In this document: positions 21,322 through 32,454 of the stretch, in pieces
Position numbering within the stretch: position 1 is the first letter of the stretch
Layout of the letters: the number at the start of each line of letters is the position of its first letter
NCBI GenBank assembly: GCA_003956705.1
Contig: QZCP01000284.1
Coordinates: 1-64,000 of the forward strand
Reading direction: 5' to 3'
DNA: 64,000 bases
DNA from: Brevipalpus yothersi
Taxonomy: Eukaryota; Arthropoda; Arachnida; Trombidiformes; Tenuipalpidae
The notes under the pieces: generated by a model
What the model saw: only the letters and a program-made list of their open reading frames with translations
Told to the model about the DNA's origin: nothing
The model's database searches: none
Translations under genes and position numbers: made by a program

Positions 21322-22683
21322 TCATTCTCTACCTAGGCCAGATCGTCGCCGTTCACGCCTCACAACATAACGTGGCTCTTGACTTTGAATAAAATTTCTC
21401 ACATAATCAATCACTTCTCTGGATATTCCCTCTTCACCAGCCCCTGGACGAGCTTTCATCGGCTGAGCTCTTCTCGACATATCATCATAATCTGGTACCC
21501 TGTATGAAGTTTGAGGTGGAGGTGCCATGTGGACAGGTAAAGGTGGCGAAGGCTGAGGTGGTCCAGAGGGTGCTTTTTCTTCACCAAAATATCGTGGATA
21601 TTCATCAGGAGAAATTAATTGACCATCAGCTGATGGCTGTTTGTGGGTGAAACTTCTTCTCCTTTCCGATGCTGATCGATGAGCTGATGGACTTCGAGGA
21701 AGAGAAGGTCTTCTACTTGGATCCGGTTCCGGTTGTGGCTCTTGTATGGAATGTCTTCTTGGTGGTGGTAGCGGTGGTGGTGGAGGATGTGTTTTATCTT
21801 CTTTATGCTCATAAATGTGCACATAATCGGGTGGTGCTATTTGTTCTGTGGGTGTTTGAGATGATACTCGAAGTGGTGTCCCTCGAGTGTCCACTTTGGG
21901 CTTTGCGGGTGCTATCTTATCGGGATCAGCATGATAAATGTGCTCATAATCAGGCGGTGCGATGGCAATTGTTGGGGTATCTGATTTATGAACTTTCACC
22001 TTGGCTGATGGCGGTGATGGTGATGGTGGTGGTGGTGGAGCCATTTTTTGTGGCAATGGCTGGCCACGAGTATCAAATCTTGGCTTAGCTGGTAGCTTTT
22101 CTTTTTCAGTGTGTAATACATTATCTTTATCCTTTTCACCGGCATATATGTGCTGATAATCACTGGGTGCAATGGCCACTGTGGGTGTATCTGATTTCAC
22201 TTGCTTAACGGGCAATGCTTGACCACGCAGATCTACCACTCTTTTGGGTACTGATGTCTCTTTGGCCGCATTGTATATGTGCTGATAATCACTTGGTGCA
22301 ATGGCTATTGTCGGTGTATCTGATTTGACCACTTTTACTGTTGGTGTGCCGCGAAGATCAACTTTTTTGGGTATACTTTCCTTGAAAGTTTCCGGTGGCC
22401 TATCTTTATCTTTATCGGCTGCATATATGTGCTGATAATCACTCGGGGCAATGGCAACTGTTGGTGTATCTGATTTGACCACTTTGACCACTGGTGAACC
22501 ACGAAGATCAACTTTTCGCGGTGTTTGTGGTGCAGCTTTTCCCACAGAATATATGTGCTCATAATCACTTGGTGCGATTGCTATTGTTTTTGTATCACTT
22601 TTCACTTGTGGTAAACCTTGCTGTTGCTGTTGGGGACGCTTCTTGTTGGAATCGGGTTTCTTGCCTCTTTTGGAATCAGCCAT
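21322..22683 (-). CDS. Repeat protein with six AP(S/P)DYxHIY motifs, 453 aa
   Basis: Single-exon frame; I do not recognise the family. No signal peptide or membrane span, and highly polar. It begins with a basic/poly-Gln segment. Six repeats of 42-70 residues follow, each with a core such as KSDTPTIAIAPSDYQHIY, a Lys/Asp-rich spacer and a VDLRG or VDTRG block. The DY dipeptides sit near residues 40, 82, 132, 175, 245 and 286, and a degenerate seventh copy reads ISPDEYPRYF. Proline tracts (PPPPPSPSPPS; HPPPPPLPPPRR) lie among the later repeats, and the tail is Arg-rich (VVRRERRRS). The invariant DYxHIY looks like a tyrosine-phosphorylation or SH2-docking motif (it contains YxxI), and the proline tracts look like SH3 ligands, so a cytoplasmic scaffold is plausible; this is inference. 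AATAAA (minus) at 21190-21195. Downstream of the C3-like gene on the same strand. Confidence 0.75.
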   Translation of the reverse strand: MADSKRGKKPDSNKKRPQQQQQGLPQVKSDTKTIAIAPSDYEHIYSVGKAAPQTPRKVDLRGSPVVKVVKSDTPTVAIAPSDYQHIYAADKDKDRPPETFKESIPKKVDLRGTPTVKVVKSDTPTIAIAPSDYQHIYNAAKETSVPKRVVDLRGQALPVKQVKSDTPTVAIAPSDYQHIYAGEKDKDNVLHTEKEKLPAKPRFDTRGQPLPQKMAPPPPPSPSPPSAKVKVHKSDTPTIAIAPPDYEHIYHADPDKIAPAKPKVDTRGTPLRVSSQTPTEQIAPPDYVHIYEHKEDKTHPPPPPLPPPRRHSIQEPQPEPDPSRRPSLPRSPSAHRSASERRRSFTHKQPSADGQLISPDEYPRYFGEEKAPSGPPQPSPPLPVHMAPPPQTSYRVPDYDDMSRRAQPMKARPGAGEEGISREVIDYVRNFIQSQEPRYVVRRERRRSGLGRE

Positions 22684-23356
22684 TTTTGGGATGTTCGGAG
22701 ATCAGGGCATACTTGAGAGGATTGGTGTTTGCCTAGGGTCTATGGGAATATTTGAGAATATCATGAAAATATTTTCTAATACAACATACTTTGTATTCAA
22801 ATAGACTTATTTTTTATATTTGGTTCAATTATCACTCACCGATTGATAATAGCTTTAATAGTATTCGGTAGCAACAATGTGCTCATTGATACTGGAAAGA
22901 CTCTCGATCAAATTATACCAAGTGTGGTATGATTTACAATCCCATCATGACTTGTGCTACAAATTCGAATTTGCTATTTTGATCCATTCTGCAGTTTATT
23001 CTCGATTCTCGTGTACTGATTCTGAAAGCTTTCAATTTCAAGCTGCAGCACATTTCAACGAAATTTTCTTAGAAAAATTATTCTCTGATCTCTCTACTAA
23101 ACAGTTACATATATTAATTCCATGTGATCCCTTGTCAACATAAGCTTCCTAAATTAATTGGTTGAAAATTGCTTTCTCTCATACGTATTTACAAGTTGCA
23201 ACTGTACGATGAACTCAACACTTCGAACTTGAAGGTTCCGAAACTCAGTGGAATATTCGTGGAAAAATAATAAAGTCAATGTGAGGTAATTTAAATGATA
23301 TAATCTTTTTTATTTAAATTTCATAGCTAAGAAGAATTAACACACACACAGTTGTC
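22684..23356. other. Intergenic upstream of the DYxHIY gene
   Basis: Contains the AATAAA of the C3-like gene (minus, 23309-23314) and presumably the promoter of the DYxHIY gene. The plus-strand frame at 22877-23143 is not supported by any other signal. Confidence 0.5.
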
Positions 23357-26300
23357 TCAAGCTGAAAGACAGTTGGCATATAGTTGACGGATTTGTTGCT
23401 CATTCTCGCCTGAAGCGGCAACCACAACAGTTTCTCGGGCCAATTTGTGGGCATTAATCTTGGCATCAGAATAATCGATGTCAGACAATACGATCACACG
23501 GCTATCGAGCTCAGCACATGGACAGTCTCGCTTCATGGTGAATGGTAGACTGGTCACTGAGACGGTCTTCTCGGAAAGTAGTGGACTGAGGGTGTAGTTA
23601 CCACATCGAACGGGAGATTCAATATTCATGTAGTTCTCACTGAGATTGGCAATGAAAACATCCTTGGCGGTACAAAGTTTGTCCATAACGTCGACAGTGA
23701 TCTCACTGAAACACTTTGGACATGATTGTTCATACTTGGTCACCTTGCATTGACCCTGTTCAGGAAGAGCCTTGGAGAAGTATTGCTCGGAAGCGGATGG
23801 AGTGTATCTTCGGCCTGAATATTTGGAAGAGAATGCAATTTAGTATTGATTGAATGGAATTTGATTGTCGGGGGTGGATTGATTACCTTTTGGAGCTAGA
23901 GCCATTCCTTGGAAGCTTCGTGAGTATTGTTTGTTCTTAAGTTGAGCACGAGCCCATGGGTTTGCGGCTGGATTCAATCGGGAACCAGCGAGACGTCCAA
24001 GGGCTGCACGACCGGGATTTTGACGTCCTGAATAATAATACATAGGATTGAGAATTACTGATGAATCATAGGTGGCTAACTTTTTGGTGAAATATCCGAT
24101 CCTCAACAGGCCCGGTGGACGGGGATAAAGCTCATTTTTGCGATGCTTAGCATCACCAGCGGGGGATGTGGTGCGAACGGATTTGGTATGATGCTGGTGA
24201 CCTAGAGAACGTGATTTTTGACGAGCCTCCGATTCAGTCAATGTTTCGGTGGAATTTAACGTACCTGCAGTAGCCTTTTTGTAAGGAGTTTGAGCATAGC
24301 CTTTAGCCGGTGGAGCATATGATGGCGGTGCGTAAGCTGGTGCCTCGTATGCTGGTGGTGCATAGGCTGGTGGTGAGTATGGTGCTGGGGCATAAGCTGG
24401 AGCCTCATATGCTGGTGGTGCGTAAGCGGGTGGTGAGTAAGCTGGTGGTGAGTATGCTGGAGCCTCGTATGCTGGTGGAGCATATGCGGGTGGTGAATAG
24501 CCCTTTGCGGGTGGCTCATAGGCTGGAGCTTGGTAAGCTGGTGCCTCGTAAGCTGGTGGAGCATAAGCCGGTGGGCTGTAAGCTGGTGGGCTGTAAGCGG
24601 GTGGTGAGTATGCTGGTGGGGCATAGGCTGGAGCCTCGTATGCTGGTGGAGCATATGCGGGTGGAGCGTATGCTGGTGGAGGTGGCTCATAAACTGGAGG
24701 TGGTGGAGCATAGCCCTTTGCGGGTGGCTCATAGGCTGGGGCCTGGTATGCTGGTGGGGCATAGGCTGGTGGACTGTAGGCTGGTGGAGCATATGCGGGT
24801 GGCTCATAGGCTGGTGCCTGGTAAGCAGGTGCCTCATATGCTGGTGGAGCATAAGCTGGTGGGTTGTAAGCGGGTGGACTATAAGCTGGTGCCTCATAAG
24901 CTGGTGGGCTGTATGGAGCTGGAGCATATCCCTTTGCTGGTGCAGGGTATGCAGGTGGCTCGTAGGCTGGTGCCTGATAAGCTGGTGCCTCGTATGCTGG
25001 TGGAGCATAAGCTGGTGGGCTGTATGGGGCTGGAGCGTATCCCTTTGCTGGTGGAGTGTATGCGGGTGGCTCATAGGCTGGTGCTTGATAGGCTGGTGCC
25101 TCATATGCTGGTGGGGCATAAGCTGGTGGACTGTAGGCCGGTGGAGCATATGCGGGTGGCTCATAGGCTGGTGCTTGGTAAGCAGGTGCCTCATATGCTG
25201 GTGGAGCATAAGCTGGTGGGTTGTAAGCGGGTGGACTATAAGCTGGTGCCTCATAAGCTGGTGGGCTGTATGGAGCTGGAGCATATCCCTTTGCTGGTGC
25301 AGGGTATGCAGGTGGCTCGTAGGCTGGTGCCTGATAAGCTGGTGCCTCGTATGCTGGTGGTGCATAGGCGGGTGGTGAGTATGCTGGTGGAGCATAAGCT
25401 GGTGGATTGTATGCTGGTGGAGGAGGTTCGTAGACCGGTGGTGGTGGAGCATAGCCCTTTGCGGGTGGCTCGTAAGCTGGTGCCTGATAAGCTGGTGGGG
25501 CATAAGCTGGTGGGCTGTAAGCCGGTGGAGCATATGCGGGTGGCTCGTAGGCAGGTGCTTGGTAAGCTGGTGCCTCATAGGCTGGTGGAGTGTATGGGGC
25601 TGGAGCGTATCCCTTTGCTGGTGCAGGGTATGCAGGTGGCTCGTAGGCTGGTGCCTGGTAGGTTGGCTCATATGCTGGTGGAGCAGGGTATCCCTTAGCT
25701 GGTGGTGCTGGTGCTGGGTAAACTGGTGCCTCATACTCTTGCTGTCCATAGTTCTCTGATCGTTCCTTTTCGTTGGCTGATCGTTTTGGTGCGGCAGCGG
25801 AGGTTCCTACAGCATTGCTAGCTCCGACCTGGGTAGCATCTCGCTTGTTTCTTCGATTCTTTTGGCAAGCTCGGCTAGCGGTGAACACAAGAACGTCCTC
25901 ACTGTCTAGTTGATGCTCATCTGAGGTAGCGTGTGAATTTTTGAGAAGAATGTAGCCCTGGGTTGATGGTGGAGTGAATCCACAGTCTTTTCGGAGATAG
26001 GAGATCATCTCACGTGGCTCATCGGTTTGATCCTCAGTGTTGTACACTTGGAGAGTGAACTTGTAGCATGAAGCTCGTCGTTCACCGTATTCAGTCCATT
26101 GTGAGCTTCCTCGAACAGATTTCAATGGGAAAGCTGGGACATGATCATCATCACCTTTGCATGAGTTTCGTGAGTGTGCCATGAATAGTGGGCAAGTTTC
26201 CTTTTCAACTCGTGGACATGGGACAGTTTCGTATGAAACTGGAGCGGAACTGTAGCTTTGGACTTGACATTCAACGGGAATCTCGTATTCAACATAGGTT

Positions 26301-29300
26301 GGCTCAAAGTCAACAGTGTTGGAATCGTAGATTTGAACGTATCCTCGCTTTGGTGATTGGATTGAGAGCACTTGGACAAGAGGAATACTTGCACAAGGTA
26401 CATCAACAGTTGGAATAACCATTAGACCTCGGGGAGTGAATACCCATTCGTCGACACCAGTTCGTCGAGCATCATACATTTTGGCCATAGTTTCTTGATC
26501 AAATTTGAATCCATATGGAATTTGAACAAAGTAGGCGGGAGTTTTCTCGTCGTATTTTCGGTTAACATAATCATGACAGATTTGAATCATTCGGGTTCCA
26601 CAGTTTTTGTAACCATTTTCCAAATTCTTCACCTGAACTCGAGTCTCAACGTCTCGTTGGGCTCGCTTTTGCATGGCAGCAATCTGGTACATCACTACAC
26701 ATCCCTTGCGAACTTCAACAGTGTTCTGAGATTTTTCGACATCAGTTTTCTGGAGACCATATGCGGGAATGGAGATGGTTTTTCCATTGAATTTCAACTC
26801 GGGAGTTGCTGAGATCTTTTTCAAGTGAGGCCAAGCCTTGCCAATGGCATACAAAGCCAATGGATCTTCAAGTGAGGTGGAATTGAGAAGAAGTTCTCGG
26901 ACTAGAGTTTTGTAAGTGTTGTCCTTCTCGATTTTCTTGCTGGTTGATGCAGCGAGAACATAGAAAGCCAATACGGATGGTTTTCGTTGGAGAGCCTCAT
27001 ATTGTGGCTTGAAGACATCCAATTTGGTGGCAGATCGAGTGAAACGAATTCGCTTCAATCCGTGGAGCTCAATTTTGTCCAAAAATTCTTGAGCTTTGTC
27101 AGGTTGATCCTTCATAGCCCAAATGCTGGCAATCATGGCATTGGTGAGCTCATCGTAGCTAGATTGAGTGGTCTCTGGAATACATTTGATAGCCTTTCGG
27201 GTGATAAATTTGTGGCTTCGTGTTTGATAGAGCATTGCAACGGTGAATGCGGTCAATTCTTCCTTGGAAAGTTCCCAGTTTTCACCACGATGTTGGAATG
27301 GCCAGTTTGATCGGTAAAGTTCGGCGGGAATCTCAACACAACCCTCGCTGTTCAATCGTCGATAAATCCATCGATAAGTGAGAGTGAGATCAGATTCGTC
27401 ATGTTGAAAACCAAGATCACGTGCTTGAGCCAAAGCGGTGTAAGCCAAAACGGTGACTGGATAATCAGCCATTCGTCGTGATTTCATGAGAAGTGAGTAT
27501 GAACCATCAGATAGTTTGTATTGGAAAAGTTCCTGGTATGATCGAGCAATTTGATCGGCAACTTGTTGCTTAATTTGCTCGGGCAACTTGTGTTTGGTTT
27601 GATTGTAAGCTTGGACAAGTGGTAAGAAGGTTGATAGAACGTGGAGAGCATTCTTTTGGACAGGTAGATTTGATTGTTGAGCCTTTTTGAGAAGAACTGG
27701 AATCAAATCATCGGAAACATACACTTGACTACCAGTTTGTTTTGATAGGCTTCGCTGTTCCTTTTCACATTGGATGTCAATTTTTTGCTGTTTACTGGAT
27801 GGCACATGATCTTCAATGACCACTGGGAAAGTGGCATCAAATTTCTCAAAATGAACTGCATCTTGATCCTTGAAATCACATCCTTGAAGTGAACCGTACC
27901 ATGATACGGACACATCGAGAGAAGTGGTTCCAACCTTAACGGGTTTGATTGTGGTGTATACCTTGGAATATTGGCCACATGCACAGAATGGCTGTGGAGC
28001 CTTGACCACTTGGTAGTATGAATTGCTGTGGAATTCGAATTTGATTGGAACACATCGTGAAATTTCAACATCCTTGGCATCACGTTGAACGTGGAAATAG
28101 AAAGGCACCTCATGTGATACGGGCAAAACTGATGGTAGATCAGCTTGAATGATCAATGGAGTGTCAACAGATTTTTTGATATTATAGATTCTCATTCCTT
28201 TCTGATTGTTGCACACAGCGTTAAGATGGAATTCTCGCTCAGAAGTGAACTTCTTAGCTTGAAGTTTTCGATTGAATTCTTGTACATCACGTTCATCATT
28301 AACAATGTCCCATTCAGTGGGCTCAGAGAGTGATCTCTCTTCCTCCATCATTCGATTCCAATCGGCACGTCGTTCATAGGTTGACATGTAATAATCATCG
28401 AATGGCATGTATGGTCGACTCTTGGTGTATTCTTCGAGAGTTTTGTTGAACATCTCCTCGGGAATCTCAGACCAACCGCATGGTTTCTCGTAGATTTCAT
28501 AGTTTGACACTGGAATCAATCCACCAACGGTGAACACATCCCAATCATTGTGATATCGAACAGGTGAACCACGTGGATACACAGATCGTTGTGATCGTTT
28601 CTCTTGTTCGGCACACTTATCGTAAACGTATGGATCTTGAGTTTCATCGTATTGTTCAAGAAGTTTGGTGATCTTCTTTTCGGTCAATTTACCGCGCTTA
28701 TCTTCGGCACCAATGCTGATGGCACATGGATAAGCGTTGTCAGATTTGAGTGACATTTTGTATTGATTACCAGAGTTGATAATGTCAACAAATGAATGTT
28801 TAGCGGCACAATTGTGAATCCATGAAATTGAATCGGTCATAAGAGAACCCTCGGAATCAGATGCGAACACAACCACTCGCTCAAGTCTCCATTCGGGATC
28901 AATTTCAGTATCAGCATTGAAATCCATTCGGTATACCTTCTTTTCGACAGGCCATTCACCGATAATGTTTTTCCACACTCGACTAGGCTCTCGGACGAGA
29001 TATTTGTCCATCTGGGATGAGGTAAGCTTTTTCTTCTGAATTTGTCCATCATTGGCAGATCCAGTGTTTCGTTGCCACCAAACGGTCTCTCGTTCAGTAT
29101 CGGCAATCTCAGCTGATGCGACCACTTTGAATTTGTGTTGTTCCGATTCATCTTGACAGTCTTCCATCACTTTGGGCTCAATCACAATGTGTGATTTGGA
29201 TCGTGATACCCATGGATGAATAACAAATATTTGCTTGTGGTCAGTGATACCAGGGAAACTGGCTTCGATGTAAATTTGTTTAGCATCTCGATCAACGGGT

Positions 29301-30864
29301 GGAATGACAAATTTGACGGCACCATATTGTTCAGATCGAATGGTTGAACAGTGGAGTCGCTCTTCGTGGGCAATCCATGGTTGACTTCGAATTTGGTAGC
29401 ATACTCGTACTTCTTGGCCAACTACTGGATCAGAGTTGGGCTTTGAGGCGACAAGATAGCCAAAGTATGGTAGACCAGGTTTGAAGTAATTGTGGACAAA
29501 TTTGTTGGACAATTTTCGTAGGAAAATTGGTGATCGAACAACTGGGAACAGCTTGTTAACGGTAAGTAAATGATTGGGATTCTCGGTGTTGAAGGTAACT
29601 TGTAGAGTGTATACAGCACCAACACGCTTTGACCATTCAAGTTTACTATCGTGAAGAGTCAAATGAATGCAGCCATTTTCTTCAGTTTGTCCACCAAGTG
29701 ATTCGTGTTCCTGTGGATTGGTATGGTAGGCAACCACTCGGAATTGACCGAAGATGGGGTTTCCTTGCTTATCTTTGGCACACAAAACAACTCGCTGATT
29801 TTGATGGTTAGCGTAAATGTATGGATCAGATTTGAGGTCAACATAGACTTCTGGTTCCTTTCCACTGACTTCGAAATTTTTCTCGATCAGCTGATTGTCA
29901 AAAGTGAGTACAGTAATTTTCCAGATTCCTTCAACATTCTGGTAAGCCAAAGGATGTTTAAAGATTTCCATACCATTGTTGATGGTAACATTTTTCCATT
30001 CCATCACTTTGTAATTGAATGGATTGTATACGGAAACCTTATCAAGTACGGTCTCATACAAATTCATGCGACCATCAAAATTGATCACACGAAATTTGAG
30101 TTGATCACCGGGCTTGTACACTGGCTTAGAAGTTTCGATCAAACTCATTCCGATTGATGTCGGACTGATTCGAACGATCTTCTCCTCACTTAGAACATTG
30201 GGAACTTCGACAACCAATTTGGCAACATAATGTCTGAGAGGAGCCAATGAAAGCTCGACACAGGTTACATCGTCATCTAGAAAGTGAGGAAGAAGAGAAG
30301 GAAGAAAAATTAGCAATCAATATCAACTAGAACGGAGTTGAATTCCACACACAATATCATGATGATAGAATTCATTCGAAGTGATGATAATTACACATAC
30401 CTTGAAGTTGTTCCCGTTTCTCGGTGAGAGTTTTACCAGAGCTTGGCTCGAGTAGTGAAACTTTCACATATCGGTCACTGGATGGAATCGAGAATCTGCC
30501 GGTCACAGGTACCAAACAGATTTTACTGTCCTTTGGGCTGATAACTTTTGGAACGGTGATCACATATTTTGACTGTTGAGCAAGATTGGCCGAACTGGAT
30601 GTTCAAAAGAAGAGAAAGAGAGATAGAAGCGAAATAAATTAGATCCATGATATATTGAAGCACAGAACATATAATATGAATAGGAGAACTCATGGGAAAA
30701 CCAAATCAAAGTCTTTGAAAGTGATGAAACTTTTTTTCCAAAGAGATTGGCACTGATGAGAACTCAATTGAGAAGAAGCGAAGAAGAAACAATTTTTCCA
30801 TAACTCATACTCACCCTATTAGAAATAGGCCGAAAAAGAGGCTTGCCGACCACAAGAGATTCAT
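23357..30864 (-). CDS. Thioester-less C3/A2M-family protein with Pro-Tyr repeat arm, 2284 aa
   Basis: Five coding exons: 30815-30864 (signal peptide MNLLWSASLFFGLFLIG), 30401-30594, 24265-30276, 23887-24027 and 23357-23814; total 6855 nt. Residues 18 to about 900 are macroglobulin-type domains (for example SKPVYKPGDQLKFRV). Then come an alpha-helical thioester-type domain, CUB and receptor-binding domains, to about 1550. The thioester GCGEQ is absent: residues 951-957 read NLPVQKN before ALHVLSTFLPLVQAY. No anaphylatoxin Cys pattern is seen. Residues 1595-2080 are PAY-type repeats (PPAY, EAPAYQAPAY, AKGYAP). The last exon is a C345C/NTR domain (SCPKCF, LCTAKDVFIANL, RDCPCAELDSRVIVL), typical of C3, C4 and C5. 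Furin-like sites follow R645, R1289 and R1560. TATA box at 30926-30933. Secreted humoral or matrix protein; role unknown. Confidence 0.88.
24028..24264 (-). other. In-frame open intron (possible exitron) of the C3-like gene
   Basis: The interval has a GTACGT donor and a TATTATTATTCAG acceptor, both phase 1. It is 237 nt long (79 codons) and has no stop in the reading frame. Retention would insert a Ser/Thr/Arg-rich segment between the PAY repeats and the C345C exons. Splicing and retention are both possible from sequence alone; I used the spliced form. Confidence 0.6.
24283..25737 (-). repeat. Coding PAY minisatellite (15-bp unit with higher-order blocks)
   Basis: Inside the big exon of the C3-like gene, about 1.45 kb is built from a 15-bp unit encoding xPPAY or xAPAY. 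The units are arranged in larger blocks of about 30-65 residues, each often ending in PAKGYAPAPYSP. Neighbouring blocks are nearly identical over long stretches (compare 24795-25015 with 25150-25370), so the array expands by unequal exchange. Because the unit is a multiple of three and lacks stops in other frames, long shadow frames appear on both strands. Confidence 0.92.
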
Positions 30865-30925
30865 CCTTCCTGTCTATTGGTAGGCAGAAGGCGAACTGGA
30901 TAACTTCCATCGGAAAAATCTGGCC

Positions 30926-30933
30926 TTTATATA
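30926..30933 (-). promoter_or_regulatory. TATA box of the C3-like gene
   Basis: TATATAAA on the minus strand, in GGGTATATAAAGGCC, about 60-70 bp upstream of the signal-peptide ATG at 30864. Spacing predicts a start near 30900, so the 5' leader is short and this ATG is very likely the real one. Confidence 0.75.
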
Positions 30934-32351
30934 CCCATTTTAATCGACTCACTCAGAAATTCTGTGTGAGACAATTTTCGCTGATTTTGTCCTTTTTCTT
31001 CTTCTTATCTGGCAATCCATAGGAAAAATCGAGCTATCTTCGGTCGAAAAAAGGAAAAGAAAAATTGATTGGTAAGGATGCTGGAGTAATCATTTATTCC
31101 CAAAGATGAAAGCTTGGGGTGGAAAGCTTACATAGGTGTTCATATATCAGTCATACACTCTTATGGTAACAGTGTAAGTCTCACCTCAGAATGATTTCTG
31201 ATCATCAATTGATATATACACACACAATTTGTGCTCGTTTAGCCAATTTTTCACTCCATTCAGAGAGAAGACAGGTAAGCTTTATTCCCTGGAAATAAGA
31301 TGAAGAGGAAAAAAAATCATTATCTTGTGTGTAAGCAAATTCAGTGGATATTATCTGATCAAAATTGCATGAATGAAATCATGAGGATTCTCCTGGAAGA
31401 TGTACAGTTAGCGTAATTTTCTCTCTCTTTTCACCTTCCGATACAAGGTGAATATTGGATAATTTCAGTGCTCTTGTACCCTTGTATATTTTGATTTGCT
31501 TGATGATAATTATCGCCTCGAAAGTTCATGATCACAATCTGTGGGCAAGTTAATCACCCCGAATTGATCAGTTTCAAAATGAAAATGATTGATGTGTGAG
31601 TTTTTCGATTTCGTGTGATACGTGATAATGAAATTAGTTTCGAAAGTTTCTTTTTAGACAAATTGGAAGACAAATTTTCCCTCTCATTTTTCAATGTTTC
31701 CAAGTCATTAAAGCAACCTCTAAATGATGATGGAATCATGATGGAATCGACAGAAGAGGAAAGATGAGAGAGCTTCGGTAAGAAGTTGGAAGAAAATTTT
31801 TTTGAAATATTACCAATTTCATCATGCAATTGATTCATGATCAAATCTTCAATTGAACAAGATCATCTTAACAATCTTGTCACCCGCTCATGTGGGAGTG
31901 TATGTATGGAGTATGTGAAAGTTTGTATGTGAGTGTGTGTGTGTGTCCAAATTATCTGATCAAACTACAGCAACCACAGTAACAATTTATCTTAAGTAAA
32001 TTAAGTAAACAGCATGAACAAATAGAAAATATGAAGGCAAAAGTGAATATTGGCGAAAAAAAATCGTGATGAGCCCATCTCCTCCTTCTTTTTTCTACTT
32101 TTTTCAACTCTCTCTAATCTTACCGATGATCTAAATTTCATTTCACTCTCATTCACTTGGAATGATGATGATGTATATAACTATTTGCTATCATCCGAAC
32201 AATTCATGAGTGTGGAACATTCCAGCCAAATATATTGGATCTTCCCTGCAAAAGTTTCATCTTTTCTAGCGCCCGGACTCGCGCTCGTTGCCCTGTTCAA
32301 ATTCAGGACATATGAGCACAGTGCTAAAATGAATATGAATAACGTTAGCGC

Positions 32352-32396
32352 AAGAAAGAAAGAAAGAAAGAAAGAGAGAAAGAGAGAAAGAGAGAA

Positions 32397-32451
<55 letters not shown>
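32352..32451. repeat. (GAAA)n/(GA)n microsatellite
   Basis: GAAA units pass into a long pure GA run; about 100 bp in all. Confidence 0.9.

Positions 32452-32454
<3 letters not shown>

Noticed and set aside
24028..24264. Treating the 23840-30316 frame as a single exon ending at 23840
   Set aside because: It ends inside an intron and would lose the C345C domain. The spliced model keeps phase throughout and ends in a complete C345C domain.
24256..25749. A 497-codon open frame on the minus strand and a 462-codon frame on the plus strand (24310-25698)
   Set aside because: Shadow frames of the 15-bp PAY repeat: the unit is a multiple of three with no stops in these frames. The His/Gln/Met- and Val/Leu-rich products are not protein-like.
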